From assembly GCA_002205965.3 (NCBI GenBank), contig NADL03000488.1, positions 62,001 to 126,000 of the forward strand: a stretch of DNA of 64,000 bases, given 5' to 3'. Below are positions 10,424 through 22,699 of this stretch, in pieces. Origin of the DNA: Kappaphycus alvarezii (Eukaryota; Rhodophyta; Florideophyceae; Gigartinales; Solieriaceae). Made by a program: the position numbers and the translations under genes. The notes under the pieces were generated by a model that ran no database searches, was not told where the DNA came from, and saw nothing but the letters and a program-made list of their open reading frames with translations. How positions within the stretch are numbered: position 1 is the stretch's first letter; the number at the start of each line of letters is the position of its first letter.

Positions 10424-13400
10424 AAGTAGCTTTTTTTATCTTGAACGCACCTTGTAGTTAGCTTTTATGGCCTATATTATTTTTAATGCATTTTATGGTT
10501 CTAGTCCTTGGAGGATAATATGGACTTTTCTACTGAGCATATTTGTAATTCTTTATTCGTTTTTATATTTTGAAAAACTCAGCCAATCTTTAGACTGAAA
10601 TCAAGGGATGCAGTTCCCTCAGAGTTTCCAATCAATACAAAATCCAAGTAACTACCTTCAAATGAAGGTTTAGAAACAAAATGGCTATATAAAATCAAAT
10701 CCCAAAGCACCAAATAAATGGCTTTTGGTTAGTGATGAATTGTAATGGTTAATAGAAAGGACAGCATCAACAATAAATGGCTTTGAAGGGTATAATAAAG
10801 TAGAGGTATAAAATTAAGATAAGCAATAAAACATAGACGAGAGCCAAAGATCCCAACAGCACTACTCATTCATATATGTGCCCACAGCAACAGTTCTCAG
10901 ACAGGGGGTAGATACGAAATGAAATCATAAATAAATGTTACGTGGAAGATGAGCTTAAGTTCTATTTATAGATATCAATTCAAAATTATGGTAGCTGTCG
11001 AACAATACGTAGGGATACACTATTGCTGACTCAGTACTGAATGATCATATCTAAATTACTTCCCGTTCAGATAGACAGAACAGGAATAAACATTATTAAA
11101 AATGTTCCGCTTCCATTTTTTGCTTTTTTTGAATTCTGACGAGTTCAATTAAATTCACGTCACAAGTGCATCTACCTCTCCCACTGAAGTTTTACTGGCA
11201 CTTGATGATCAGAGAGCAAGAAAAACCCATAAAGCCTTTGGTTTTCCTTTTTGATATCGGTGAAACTTTACAATTTATCAATGATGAGTCCAATGAAAGC
11301 CATGAAAATTACCTTTATTACCTAAATTATGTTTTGTATATCACTAGTTTTATCTTGGCCTTCATTTTAAGTCGCCCCTAAATTGTACCTCGAAATTAAA
11401 AAGGTATTTTCTGAGAATAAATTTGAGTACATGTTCTGATAAAAGAAGCGTTAGTAATTTAAAGGATGCTAGCGGAATTAGCTTTCCACAAATTCCTATA
11501 TCGAAGTCATTTTACCTTCAATGCCTTCATAAATCAGGAAATAGGACATTTCATAAATAGTTTATGTTTATAAACGTCTTATTTGTGATACATACAGCAC
11601 TTTTTTGATCTACCTAGAAGTAATTAGATGCTTGACTACATTTTATGTTTTCCAGAATGAAAAATAGATAATAAAATTATTCTATATTCTGTGAACAGAA
11701 GTGAAAATTAACTTGAGACTACATGAAAAAGGGAAACTTTTTAATCAATGTATAGGTAGCTCTTCAAAATGATGGTTTAAAGCCGATATTAAGATATAAA
11801 CCACTTTTAATTTTGCTCTGGTAAATTGAAATTGCAGTAGGCAGTAAAATTGAATTTTTTATACCAAATATTTTTTAATAGAAACATTTTTATGGCTATA
11901 TGGAATCCAATTTATCTGAAAAAGGCTTGTCAATCAATTTTTATTTGTAGAAAAAATTAAGTTATCACTACTTCCCGGGAATATGTGTGTTAAACGAACT
12001 GAAAATATGTTGAACGGCTAGGATACACAGAAAAAGGATTCCATATGCGTTGTCGTTATATGTAAACGCTTAAATGTTGAATCAAAAATAGTATTTTATC
12101 TAAAAAGATTGATATGAATACAAAGAAAAATTAATCTTCGACAAAACTTTTTTGGTATTCCTCTTTCAAGAGATCAAAGTGTCTTCTCACTTAACTCACC
12201 CGACACAGAGTATGATTATAAAATATCCGCAGAAAAAAATTTTTGTATCCTGTGCGGATATGAATTGGCCTCCGTTTAGTTGCATATTTTTTGCAATATT
12301 CTCTTCGAGATGCGAAGGGCCGTTGACAAAATTATATTAATTTTTCTGATCTTTTCTTCAGAAGCGTACTTTTCAAATATATATGTTAACACATAAATTA
12401 GGTATTTTAGCCCTTTTAAGGTAAATTTGCAGCTAAAGATGCTTGAATGATACCCCATTTTGATAAAGCATGATATTTCTTGAGGGTTCATCGTTTCATT
12501 CTATTTTCAATGCTTAAAGCACAACTGAGTTTTCTTTTATCGGTAAAACGGTGATCATGAAACCAAGATGTGAAACACAGCATCCAAAGCGAGCCAAATT
12601 TGAGCTAATGGAGAAATATTGGACTGCTTTCGAAAATGAATTATCTAAAATACTTTAAAGTTTTTGGGTAATCTCAAATTTTAATAATGTGATATCAGAT
12701 ATGCACAGTCCACCAAAATATGAATTCGCCACAAAAATGATATTATAATTCGCGGGGGAAAATATAGTTAAATCTTTCGACTGGCACGTCCAACAATTAA
12801 TTAAAATGGCAAAAATGGTATGAAATTTAGAAGGCTATATAATATAATTGAAACTTTAATACTGAAATTTAGATATGAAAAAAATGAGAAATACTGACTG
12901 TTTTCTACTCAAAGTAAACATGAAACTGCAAATAATTGCTAAGAAGTAATATTCTTATCGTTAATTGGCATCAAGAATCTAGATTTGTGCTTCAGGCTCA
13001 ATAAAATTTACAATTTGATATCTTTTTTCAAGCGAAGCCGACAACATTTGTTCAGAAGATTAGACGGTGCTTCAAAACTGTCGGTTTCCTTGAAAAAAGG
13101 CTCTTAAATAACAAGATTATCAATTACTCGGCGTATATAGGACCATAAAATAATGCTCCGGCGAAAAGACCATCAAATAAACTCGGCATCGTGCTCCTAA
13201 GGATCCAGCGGTTGTTTGGGTACGAAAATATTTTCGGGTCTTTTTTATAACCCAAGTTGAGGTTTGCAGGATTTTAAAATCCATTTTGCTAAGATAATGA
13301 GAATTAGGAAAAGGAAACTCTTCAAAATTAACGTAAAGATCTTAGAGCTTCCTACAATAACCAGCCAAATTTAGCTGCAAATGGTATTTATTGTAATAAA

Positions 13401-16400
13401 CTCAGCAATTTTTAACACAATAACTCTTATATATATATTTAATTCACCGAAAATGTCCTTCAACATCTTAGATATGTGGTTAAAATTGCTTTAGTCTACA
13501 TGTCATGTGTAATATTTAGTTTTCTTAGGAAAATGGATGACTAATTGCTAACTATTCTTCAAGGAAAAACCCTTTTTTTTATATTAAGTTCTTGAACTGA
13601 TATGGATGGATTTTAAGATTAGGATGTACAATTAATCTTGCTTTGACGTTCCGCAGCCCTGAAAATATATACCTGGAAGGCTTGGCTGATTCTAAACTCA
13701 CAGATGTTGCTCAATTCGAAGTGCATGCTATCGGAAGTATCTGCCAAAACGGAAGGTTCTATGCAAAGAAGTACTGAACAAGAACTAAACCTTTCAATAA
13801 GGATGCTCAAGGGAATAAAGAATAAATTTAAAGTTTAATATTGAATTAGTGGAAAATGAAGCTCATTCATTAGCTAAAATGTTATCTACCACTTGTATTG
13901 GACGTAAATTTACAGTTCAAAACATTTACAACCATCTTTTTGTTACCAGAGCAAGAAATGGTTGACAATACGTGTTGTATAATAGTTGTTAGGTAGTGAA
14001 TAGTGTATTTTCAGATGAGATTTATTGTAGATTAAACTGCGAATAATGATTTGGTTTGTGTGAAGTAGGAGAAAACATTAAAAAGGGGGCGATGTAGACT
14101 TCACGCTAGTTTCAACTTTAATATAGTTAAGAAATAAAAACTAATCTTGACAAGCGCCGAAGAGATTACGTAACCCTTCCTCTGCGAAAATAGTTTAAAT
14201 ACTAGTTTTTATTACCCATAGTCAAGTTGAGTCAGAAATGGGTCATATATACCTCTCTTAATACTTGGGAGATCTCATGTACATATTAATCATTACTATA
14301 ACGCCCCGATAATTCTCTGGAATCCTTCTATCATTGAATGCTCCACTTTTATCAACTCATGACCATATATCGGGGCCGTGAGATTAATATATAGACTATA
14401 TCTATGGAATTATATGTCTACCTGTCACTTTTCTGTTGAAAAACCACTCTAGAACTGATTTATCCAGTAACTTTGCGGTTTTTCATACCAACAGAACGTT
14501 GGCCTTACTACCGTTCCTTTTACTTTATTTTTGTATGCATCCTACAACCCATTGCACTCTTGCATATTTGGTGAATCAGATGATAATATCAATGGTCAGG
14601 ACTCGACAAGAATACCATGCGTTACTCACCCACAATGTAAACATGAGGCTAAGAGTAAAATGGAACATACGCGCAGCAAATTTAATGGTTAAAAAATGTA
14701 AAATTGAATGAAAAATACTTCTATTGCTAGCTTTGAGAACTTATTGCGATCCAACAAGTACTGAATCAGTTTTTTAGTATATTCCACAAAAAAGTAACCA
14801 CCTATTCTCAAAACCAGAGGCCAAAATCCTAAAATATTGCAAAGCGTCAGTCAGGTGATTTCAGAGAAAACATCTGAATGGTAGATGTAAAGTTGGTTCC
14901 CCCAGTGATCATGCTGCAGTGTGCCTACTTATTCGGAAACCAGATTTGCTGCAGTAAAAATTTTTGACAGTAGTAAACATGATCTTGTGAAATGATGTAA
15001 TTTGAAGCCGTTGATATCCTTCGAGTCGGGAAATACATCTCATTATATTGATTTTTTGAAACTTTCAATTCCCTCCGAGGTGGGGAAAATGGTTCGTATT
15101 CTGTGAAAGAACTATACGGTAATAGTATAAATCTTCTCAAGTGCTGAATGAGATCGTAGTTACTCTTGTGGCGGCATCTTGAGTATTTTCCAAATTTCTT
15201 ATAATAAATACACGTTTACTTCTCGAGGGAAGGATTAGAATATTTAGTTAAATTTATACATAACGCTTACAAATCCGCAAGGAAAATCAAATCGATTAAA
15301 TTTGTTGAATGAAACTGGCATTGACGTCTATATTTAAAAAACTTAGCTGTTAAGCTTTTAATGTAATGTAATAGAAATGAGCTAAACGAGAATAAGCCGA
15401 ATTTTGATCCTGAAATGTTTGATTTCGAATAATAAATCAGGATGATGAGAATGTGCTTTTTATTCCATCTATCACTGCAAACTCACACAGTTTATAGTTA
15501 AAATATGAAATAAATGCTAGAAGAGAAGAGTAATTGCTTTACAGATGATAATGTGGACGAAGCTTAAGTTTTAATCCACATATTTGGATAATAGTTGACA
15601 TCAAATCGCTTTATCAGCCGACAAACTGATTGCTGAAAAGAAAGCGCTTACGTCCAATGTATTACATATGTAGCATTTAAATGTTGTAAAAATCGCGATG
15701 AGTCTTAAAATATTTTCCAGTTTACATGTACCGTGGTAGTAAGTTCTTATTAATGAAGGAAATAATCGAAAAAAAATTTGTGCAATGTTCCAAAATGACT
15801 GTACTGTTTTAGTTGACGTTGGATCTTTCGATTTGTTCACTTCCAAAAATGCCAGGAATAACGAATAGAAGAGAATTTACTGAGAATAAATGTCTTAATA
15901 TTTGTGATAAATATATGAAATGGAGAAGAATTTCATTAGGTGAATTAAGTCTTCACAGTAAAACAGTATAAAGTGTGATTTCAGGAATATCCGTGTATCT
16001 TTGTAAATTATGAATTTTAGTGTCTAGTATCGGTTGCACTGTCCTCATGTGAGGGAAAATCTGTCCAGGAAATATAATTTTACGAAGAAAACCCAGATCA
16101 AACTATAGCAAACAGGAACTGTTACAGAAAAAATATTTCTGGGTGACCGTACTTATTGGCACCAAAAAAGATCTCTAAAACATGCAGCTACTGCATATTG
16201 ATGCTATATATTTTCTAACCTACGCATTCCGACAATAGAATCCGCCTTCAAGTACTGGGAGAATGTAATATGGAAAATTGAACCTATATTGAATTTTATC
16301 AGGACGGAGAAAAGATGAACGGAATTCAAGCGGCGCAATAATTCTAGCAATGCCAGTTTTCATCAAGCTAACCTAAAAGTGAAAGTGGATGTTTGAACAT

Positions 16401-16829
16401 AAGCAACCCAAAAAAAATTTAATAGCAAAAGATTGGAATAAGCATTTGCATTTTTATAAGGGAATTGTCTGATAGACTTTAGTGATACCTATTAACACTC
16501 AGATCCATTTCAAAACCTATATAATAATTGTACTCATATGAATGCATAGTTCAGGTAAATTTTTTAACTAAAAATATTTTCTCTCTGTTTTTTGTGCTAG
16601 CATATCCCTCGGCCGTGATTTAGTGATCATCATATAGAGAACAAAATTTTGACACGTAATGTATTATCTGATAATGGGCTCTGATATAAGTCATTTAAAC
16701 CACTGGAAAGCTGGCGTCCTATATCCTTATGGTACCTAGTTTCGACTTCTCTGCAAAAAATGTGGAAGTAAAGGTGAATCTTTGAAAGGGTCAAAAACCG
16801 TTTTCGGATAATAGAAAATAGAAGATAAT
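10424..16829. other. AT-rich gene desert
   Basis: Open frames here are short (60-95 codons), rich in Ile, Lys, Asn, Phe and Leu, and occur on both strands, as expected by chance at this base composition. I see no conserved motif. The only structure found is the inverted repeat at 14,283-14,390. Confidence 0.55.
14283..14390. repeat. 108-bp interrupted inverted repeat
   Basis: Two separate arm blocks match in order: ATATTAATC (14,283) with GATTAATAT (14,382), and GCCCCGATA (14,303) with TATCGGGGC (14,368). The GC-rich block stands out in this AT-rich setting. The arms enclose about 56 bases. It could be a small inverted-repeat element or a structured non-coding RNA. No target duplication is evident. 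Confidence 0.45.
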
Positions 16830-16835
16830 GCATAA

Positions 16836-17600
16836 GTGGGCCACTACACTCCAAATCGTTTAATTGAAAATCCTTTTTTCGGGTCAAGTTGTGCGGGTGA
16901 GCTGACCGGACTTTCTACGGGTCTCAACATGTGTGAAAGTCTTCTATGTAGCCACACTCGGGTAATTTGGCGTCAAAATCACCAACTGAATTTGAACAGG
17001 CTCATCGACATTGTTATACTCATCGAAGAATTCCTCGAGAGATTCTCCAGTTGTGCGTGGAATGTTTCCCGGAATGAGAATTTTCGTAGAGTGCCAGATA
17101 GATCAGCAACTCTTATGAAAACCAGGGCGGGTGCGGACGCAAAACTTGACCGGACATAATGGAAAAAAATTCGAGCAGACACCGCGCCAATTCTTTCCGT
17201 CCGCTCTATTCAAACCTCTGTATTGACTGCAGAGGGCGCAGTTGTTGTTCGCACCTTGTCTTGGTATGTGCCCTGAAAATTTAGCCTAAGCGTCACACCA
17301 TGATCAGAGTTAAAGAAAGACATGTGCTTTCACTTTCAACCGCCCGTGAGGACCACCAAAGCACGCATGACCTCCGTAGCGACATGACCTTTACACCAGA
17401 AAATGTCGTGGATGAAGCCTGCACATGGGCCAATAGCTCTATTAATGTGCCAGTCATGAGGTCCGCAGAGAACTGCACCTGGTTAAAAGAATTAAGGAAG
17501 CTGTCAAGACTCTTTGAATTCTTCGAATTTCTATCTGCGATAGCATTGTCCTCATATGAGGCACACTTTGTGCTCATATGATCTTTATTATACAAAAATG
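16836..17600. other. GC-richer island with overlapping open frames
   Basis: Both strands stay open over much of this stretch: plus-strand frames at 16,836-17,159 and 17,300-17,581, minus-strand frames at 17,182-16,979 and 17,637-17,293. None carries a domain I know. The island ends where the copia LTR begins, so it may be a remnant of the locus into which that element inserted. Confidence 0.3.
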
Positions 17601-17609
17601 TACAGTAAG

Positions 17610-17987
17610 TGATGGAACTTGAGGTGGATTTCATCAACAGGCAATACCAACCTGCATTAGTTCCAATTCATTACGACGCACAGTGCTGACAAAGAAATAA
17701 GCGGTAGATTATTTGATTTGATAGATTTTGATTATTTCGCCTTAATTAATGCTTTCATTTAGGCTACAAAACTCTGCTACATTTTATCGGTTATTCTACG
17801 GTCTACTCTTGACCTATGCACCTCCGGTAGGTGAATCTATAGTAAAACAATAGTGTTAGTGGTGTGCATCTCGAACACCATCACCCATATCACTAAACAA
17901 CCAAAAAAGAGCACCAGGTAGCCCCAGATATTCGGCTCTTGCCCCGGCTCAATTATGGGTACAAACAACGTTCCAGAAAAACATTTT
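17610..17987 (+). repeat. 5' LTR of copia element
   Basis: It starts TGATGGAACTTGAGG and aligns over its length with the repeat at 20,996. Compared with that copy it lacks one 94-bp segment. The end is set where similarity fades near ACATTTT. Confidence 0.75.
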
Positions 17988-18394
17988 CGCCCGTACTGCT
18001 TGCTTGAATAACTTTTATAATGCTCACTATTCGTATTTGTGGCTTGGTTTGGTTGGGTGGTCCCTCGTAGTTCAACGCTCCGTCTCTTGCTAGTCTCGTT
18101 CTGCTTTTGGTTTGAGTTTATACGTTCTGAGATGGTGTGATAAATGGTGGTATCTGTGGTTTGGTGGTCGCTGCTGTCTTTTCGTCGCTGTGGACGCTGT
18201 AGTCTCCGTTGGTATCGTTTATACAGCTATGAACTTACTACTTTATTGGATTCTGTTTGCCACTCTGCTTTGGATTTGGTATCTTGGATTATCTTGGCTC
18301 TTTCTTTACACCTTCTGTGCCTTTTTGTTTTTAGCTCTAGCTTGCTTTGATAGCCTAGCTGGTCTAAGTATCATTGTAGAGTCTCTTATAACTG

Positions 18395-18454
18395 GTAAGT
18401 TAACCAAAATCATTTTATTTGCAAGTTTAAGAAGGCAACTTACATACTAACCAG
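18395..18454 (+). other. Candidate 60-bp spliceosomal intron in copia leader
   Basis: A perfect 5' splice site GTAAGT is followed 46 bases later by the consensus branch site ACTAAC. That overlaps directly into the 3' splice site as ACTAACCAG, leaving only four bases between branch adenosine and AG. After the AG the gag-like frame opens. Such fused branch and acceptor sites are known in a few compact fungal lineages, Yarrowia among them. Splicing itself is inferred. Confidence 0.45.
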
Positions 18455-19175
18455 TGGATTTCCATTTTCATCGTTGCGTAATATTTCGGAGGAATTCTCC
18501 ATCTCAGATTTGGACTCTGAAGAGGAACGGGAACAAAAACCTGCACTCATTTACAATGGGGCAGTGAGCGCCGACAAGGAAGCTCCCGGCGAGGCTGTAA
18601 TTTCTCCCCCGTCAACGCTCAGTGAGATTCTCCGTCCGTCTTCTACACCAATCGTAAACATCGAATACGTTCCTTCCGCTACGGGTACATCCGTCTTGCA
18701 TCTGAATTGCCGCTTTCTATCACAGTTTCTCCCGACCGTATCCGCAAACTCTCTTCACTAGTCACCCTCTCCGCTTCTTTTGGTAGCAACAAATCTGTGC
18801 CTCCTACCTCACGTCAACTACAGCCCATCGGCGAAGGGCTCCCCACCACATCTACAGCGTGGAGAATGAACGCATGAGGAAGAAGAAGAAAGGAAGATTC
18901 AAGAAGTTTTTTGCGAGCCTTGCAACTGCAACTTCTCCTCAGCTCAAAAACTCAAGGTGCATAAGAGAGGAAAACCTCACATATGCACGATCTAGAACCT
19001 AAAACGTCCGAACAGTTTTCGCTGTGAACTGTACGACGGAAATATCTACATCTATTGTGACGGAAATATGGACATTAAGTGTGACGGAAATATCGACATC
19101 AATTGTGACGCTTATCGTCACCACCTCTGCAAGAAGCACAAAGACAACCACCTTATTGTCATAGTTCTTCTTTGA
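18455..19175 (+). pseudogene. copia gag-like protein with C2H2 finger and Cys repeats
   Basis: Following the frame with one or two shifts gives an acidic N-terminus (ISDLDSEEEREQK), a Ser/Pro/Thr-rich middle, then a C-x2-C-x12-H-x5-H zinc-finger pattern (CEPCNCNFSSAQKLKVH and on to KPH) near 18,920-18,982. A TAG stop at 18,993 interrupts the frame, which continues into three copies of an eight-residue unit (CDGNIDIN and variants) and a final CDAYRHHLCKKHKDNH. A copia Gag normally has a CCHC knuckle for RNA packaging; here C2H2 and Cys/His arrays stand in that place. The last part resembles the spacing of a B-box, but this is weak. It lies between the LTR leader and the RT, which supports a Gag role. 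Confidence 0.5.
19035..19106 (+). repeat. Three tandem 24-bp units in the copia gag
   Basis: Units starting GACGGAAATAT recur at exactly 24-base intervals (19,035, 19,059, 19,083), and a partial fourth begins at 19,107. The period is a multiple of three and the units encode CDGN-type octapeptides in the same frame, so the array expanded while the region was coding. Confidence 0.75.
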
Positions 19176-19479
19176 TTAGTTCCTTAAGCTTCCCTTTGAA
19201 TCTAATACAATATGTAAGATTTGCTCTTTTACGAAAAAGATATACTGAACCTGCTACAACTGCCAAACTTCCATCCGTTACACTCTACTCTATCTACTCC
19301 GGGTTCTTAAAAATGCTTACGCTTGAGTACAACCAAAACAAATTTAATGCTTATAAAACAACATTCCAGTCTCACTGTGATGTTAAAGCTGACCTTTCCG
19401 TTTAAATCAACGCAGATAGACAACCTTCTTGTTTTACAAATAATCCCTCTGCACCCTTGTTTTCTACTCCCCTAACGGA

Positions 19480-20960
19480 AATCATACATCCTAAGGATCA
19501 CCGCACAGCTTATTTTGTAACAGGAAAACGAAATTAACTTATTGAAAGTGGTATATGGAAAGTCTGCAAAGATGAACTACCATAAAACGCTAACGTTCTA
19601 GGCCTACGACTTGTACTTGCTATCAAAGACTCCGGCACTGACTGCAAGGTACGGAAAGCTAGATTTTTCGTTCAAGGTCATCGTTACAGAATAAAATAAT
19701 TACTTGTTTATGACACAAGCACTTCAAGTCAATGCCCAACTCGCATTTTGGTCGGACTTGTCTCTATTTTTATTTTCAAGCTTTTCTAGACTGAAGTTAC
19801 CCAAGTGTATCTTCGATGTGGTTAGAGATATCTACGCTAAACTAACAAAATAGTTTGATCTTGGTCCGAACGCAATTCTAAAGCTTATGAAGCCACTTTA
19901 TGGACTGTTTGATAGCAATAATTACTAGGGAAGAACCACTAACTATTGTTTTCGATCTTGTCTTGTAATCGAGTCGACAACTAATGACGGATCATTCTTC
20001 TTCAAAATGCTTGGTAAGAAACTTTCTGTCCTTTTTGTTTCTTATGTAGATGAATTTCCTCAAGCTTTCATTTAGAGTTTTTAGAATCATTCAAGGAAAA
20101 CTGAGAAATGTTTTAGCTGCAAGTGTACGGAATACGAGAATATCCAATTTTCTGGAGCACAGACTGAAAAACTTTTGGATTTGAAGTGCCCACATCCAGC
20201 TACATTAGAAGACTCAAGCTACTCCTTTTTGATGCATTTTTAATTCTTGCAAATCTCGGAAGGCTAAACTCGCTTGGGTGTCGTACAATAGACCTGACAT
20301 TTCATTTCGAGTCGCCCAAGCTGCTCAATTTACCGAAGATTCGTTCAGGAAGGATCCCCAAAAGCAATCAAGAGAATTAATCTCGCTCTAAATTTCGTCA
20401 AGAATGAAAACTCTATGCGACTTCAGTTCCAAAACCTTGATACCAATTCACTTCACCTACAAGTTTATTCGGGCGCATCGTTTGGGATCAATATTGACGG
20501 ATCCTCACAGCTTGGTTACGTTATATTCTTGTCAGATGACACAGAAAATGCCAATCTCTCTATTGGTCGTCGCACAAGTCTACACTTGTGACTATATCTG
20601 CCCTCGGCGGTGAAGTTATGCCATAAGCTGACACTTTCAATATGTCTTACGCCTTGAAACAAGACTTACAAAAAGTCCTATTACGACCTGTAACAATTGT
20701 CATGTTTAAAGATAGCTTGTCTCTTTTCGACGTTATTACAAGGGATAAGACGAAGACTGAGAAGCGTCTTATGGTAGATTTTTCCACTGTTTGGAATTCC
20801 TACAAATCGAAAGAACTTTAGAACGTCAACTTTGTTCGCTCCGAATTCAATCCCACGAATGCATTGACTAAGTTAATTTTTGACTCCATTCTACATCGCA
20901 CTATTCGAAATGGTCGCATTAGTTATCCAATTGAGCAGTGTATTGATGGAGAAATATGAA
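19480..20960 (+). pseudogene. copia reverse transcriptase and RNase H, heavily mutated
   Basis: Scattered over all three frames are the usual copia blocks in order: a start like GKRNEINLLIESGIWKV, then KARFFVQGHR (the KARLVARG block), a TQVYLRCG segment, LKLMKPLYGL, a damaged FVSYVDEF active-site block (expected YVDD), then YNRPDISFRVAQAAQF and QLGYVIFLSD, the start of RNase H. Frameshifts and stops are dense, more so than in the YR elements nearby, so this copy is older. In the family this enzyme copies the RNA genome in virus-like particles. The 3' LTR follows directly after. Confidence 0.75.
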
Positions 20961-20995
20961 CTCGTTTTAACTTAAACGAATAGAAAATGTGTTAA

Positions 20996-21465
20996 TGTTA
21001 GAATTCGAAGTAGGTTTCATCAACAGGCAATGTAAACCGACAGTATTTCCAATTTATTACGTACGCACGGTGCTGACAAAGAATTCTGTGGTATATGATT
21101 TGAATTGATAGGTTTTTAATTATTTCACTATACTTTATGCTGTCAGTTAGGCTACACAACTGTACAGTACTTTGTCAGTTAGTCTACAGTCTACTCCTGG
21201 CCTGTGCACACCTGACAGGGGAATCTACAGTATACAATTAATATTAGTGTTGCATCACGCACAGAATCACCACTATTAACAAAAAACAACAAATTGCACC
21301 AGTTAGCCCCAGACATTCAGCACCAGGCCAACTGAAACCCCCACGGACACAACGCTTGTGTGACCCACTCATTGTTGTGCTCAGTATGGCACAAAGGTAT
21401 TGGCAGACATTCGGCTCTTGCCCCCGCTCAATTACGGGCCGAAATAACCGCAAGAAATGTTTTTT
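20996..21465 (+). repeat. 3' LTR of copia element, with extra 94-bp segment
   Basis: It starts TGTTAGAATTCGAAG and matches the 5' LTR in blocks. At 21,311 and 21,405 the octamer AGACATTC is repeated, enclosing 86 bases absent from the other LTR. Either a small insertion with an 8-bp duplication occurred here, or the 5' LTR lost one unit by recombination between the octamers. Confidence 0.75.
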
Positions 21466-22362
21466 GGTCCCCGTAAATATTTACTAAAAATACTCTAAAT
21501 ATAGAATTATTGTAAAGGGGTGCCCAGTGGCTTCAACTCTACACGGATTTGGCTAAAGAATAGACTTACAGGATAACATGTGGAAAAGAGGCTCAAAAAT
21601 TGAAGTTTACCAAGAGGAGTAAAGTAATTCATACCCTTACAAGAGCTAAAATTACCGAAAAGATTGTTTTGATCGAGGTTCACTACTAAGGAAGTTCATG
21701 TACTGTAGTGTTACCCATCAGCGAAGACTTATCCCGCAAAACGCATTAGCCACGTGGATATAACCGACCACATCTTCCATGCATTAAAATAACCCCAAAA
21801 TTTCCCCCCTGCTACTGAAAATATAGGGTACCAAAAAATTAGAAAAAGATTTTTTTATTTTAAAATATTAGCCCTAAACTTTGCCCTCGTATGAGGACGA
21901 TGGTCCTGCAGACACTACGCTGTGAAGCTTGATGAATCTGCGCACGATAAATGAAACGCTTGTAACCGAAGTCCTTCTCATAAATTATTGACGGCGAAGG
22001 AGTTTGCGTTATTTTACAAATCATGAACAGATCTGGAAGACTACTCAAAGTCGTTTTTCCTCCCCCTCAACATCCTCAACAACGTCTTCGCCCAGCCCTG
22101 CAACGACTTTGAGGAGTAATCCATGCCCGCAGAGCCCCATCGCTTCCTATCATGCTAGCAGACTGGAAAACACGGAGTTAAGTGCTTTTTGGAACTTCAC
22201 ATAGAACTACTTCTTTACACCACGTCATCTTCGATTTAGTATCTCTTTGCGACATTTTTCCTTTTCATTACCTGCAAGAGGGCTCATTAGTCGAAGTTCT
22301 GTAAAGTTTAAGCTATTGAGCACATATTTACTGTAATTTTATGTTTCTAGAATATCTTTTTT
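21466..22362. other. Spacer between copia and YR element with a possible decayed frame
   Basis: From about 21,900 to 22,300 one plus-strand frame stays protein-like despite several stops (for example KEFALFYKS and then TDLEDYSKSFFLPLNILNNV). I recognise no family. The rest is AT-rich and empty. Confidence 0.25.
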
Positions 22363-22634
22363 GGTGGAATGATTGGAAAATTATGGGTGAATATGATAGG
22401 GAGGCTTCGACGTGGCTCTGATCCAAAACTGGAAGCAAGTTACGCTGTCACGTCCGCATCTCGGTTGCATTTGCATCCGACGGACTGTAAGTCACTCGAG
22501 GTATGACCACGTTGGCAGCTTACTGTTGCTCAAGGACTTGATGTGCGATCAGAACCCGTCGAACAGTTATACATAACCGACAACTTGGAAACTTTAGCCA
22601 CAACTTCTGGTCCCTCAAGTCGTCGCTTGTTCTC
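22363..22634 (+). repeat. A1, left split direct repeat of plus YR element
   Basis: This 272-bp segment recurs at 26,596-26,867 without any length difference. I count about 15 mismatches, mostly transitions. It starts GGTGGAATGATTGG and precedes gag, so it should hold the promoter and leader. Confidence 0.9.
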
Positions 22635-22699
22635 ATCCTTCGAACCAGCTCCCGAAGAATCACCGTCTAGGCCGACATTCACAACACAACACCCTTACC

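Larger units (their letters stand above)
17610..21465 (+). mobile_element. Ty1/copia LTR retrotransposon with both LTRs, decayed
   Basis: Direct repeats of roughly 375 and 470 bp, each starting TG and sharing blocks such as TTTCATCAACAGGCAAT and ATTCGGCTCTTGCCC, bound a 3.0-kb interior. The interior holds, in order, a leader with a candidate intron, a gag-like region with Cys/His motifs, and a heavily mutated copia reverse transcriptase and RNase H. No integrase is recognisable, and 3.0 kb is short for a copia interior, so that part was probably deleted. The right LTR ends are approximate. Family assignment rests on RT motifs such as YNRPDISFRVAQAAQF. Confidence 0.8.

Noticed and set aside
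18112-18450. 112-codon, very hydrophobic open frame in the copia leader
   Set aside because: It starts with TTG, consists of a T/G-rich tract that reads as Leu, Trp and Phe, and overlaps the candidate intron. It looks like a compositional artefact.
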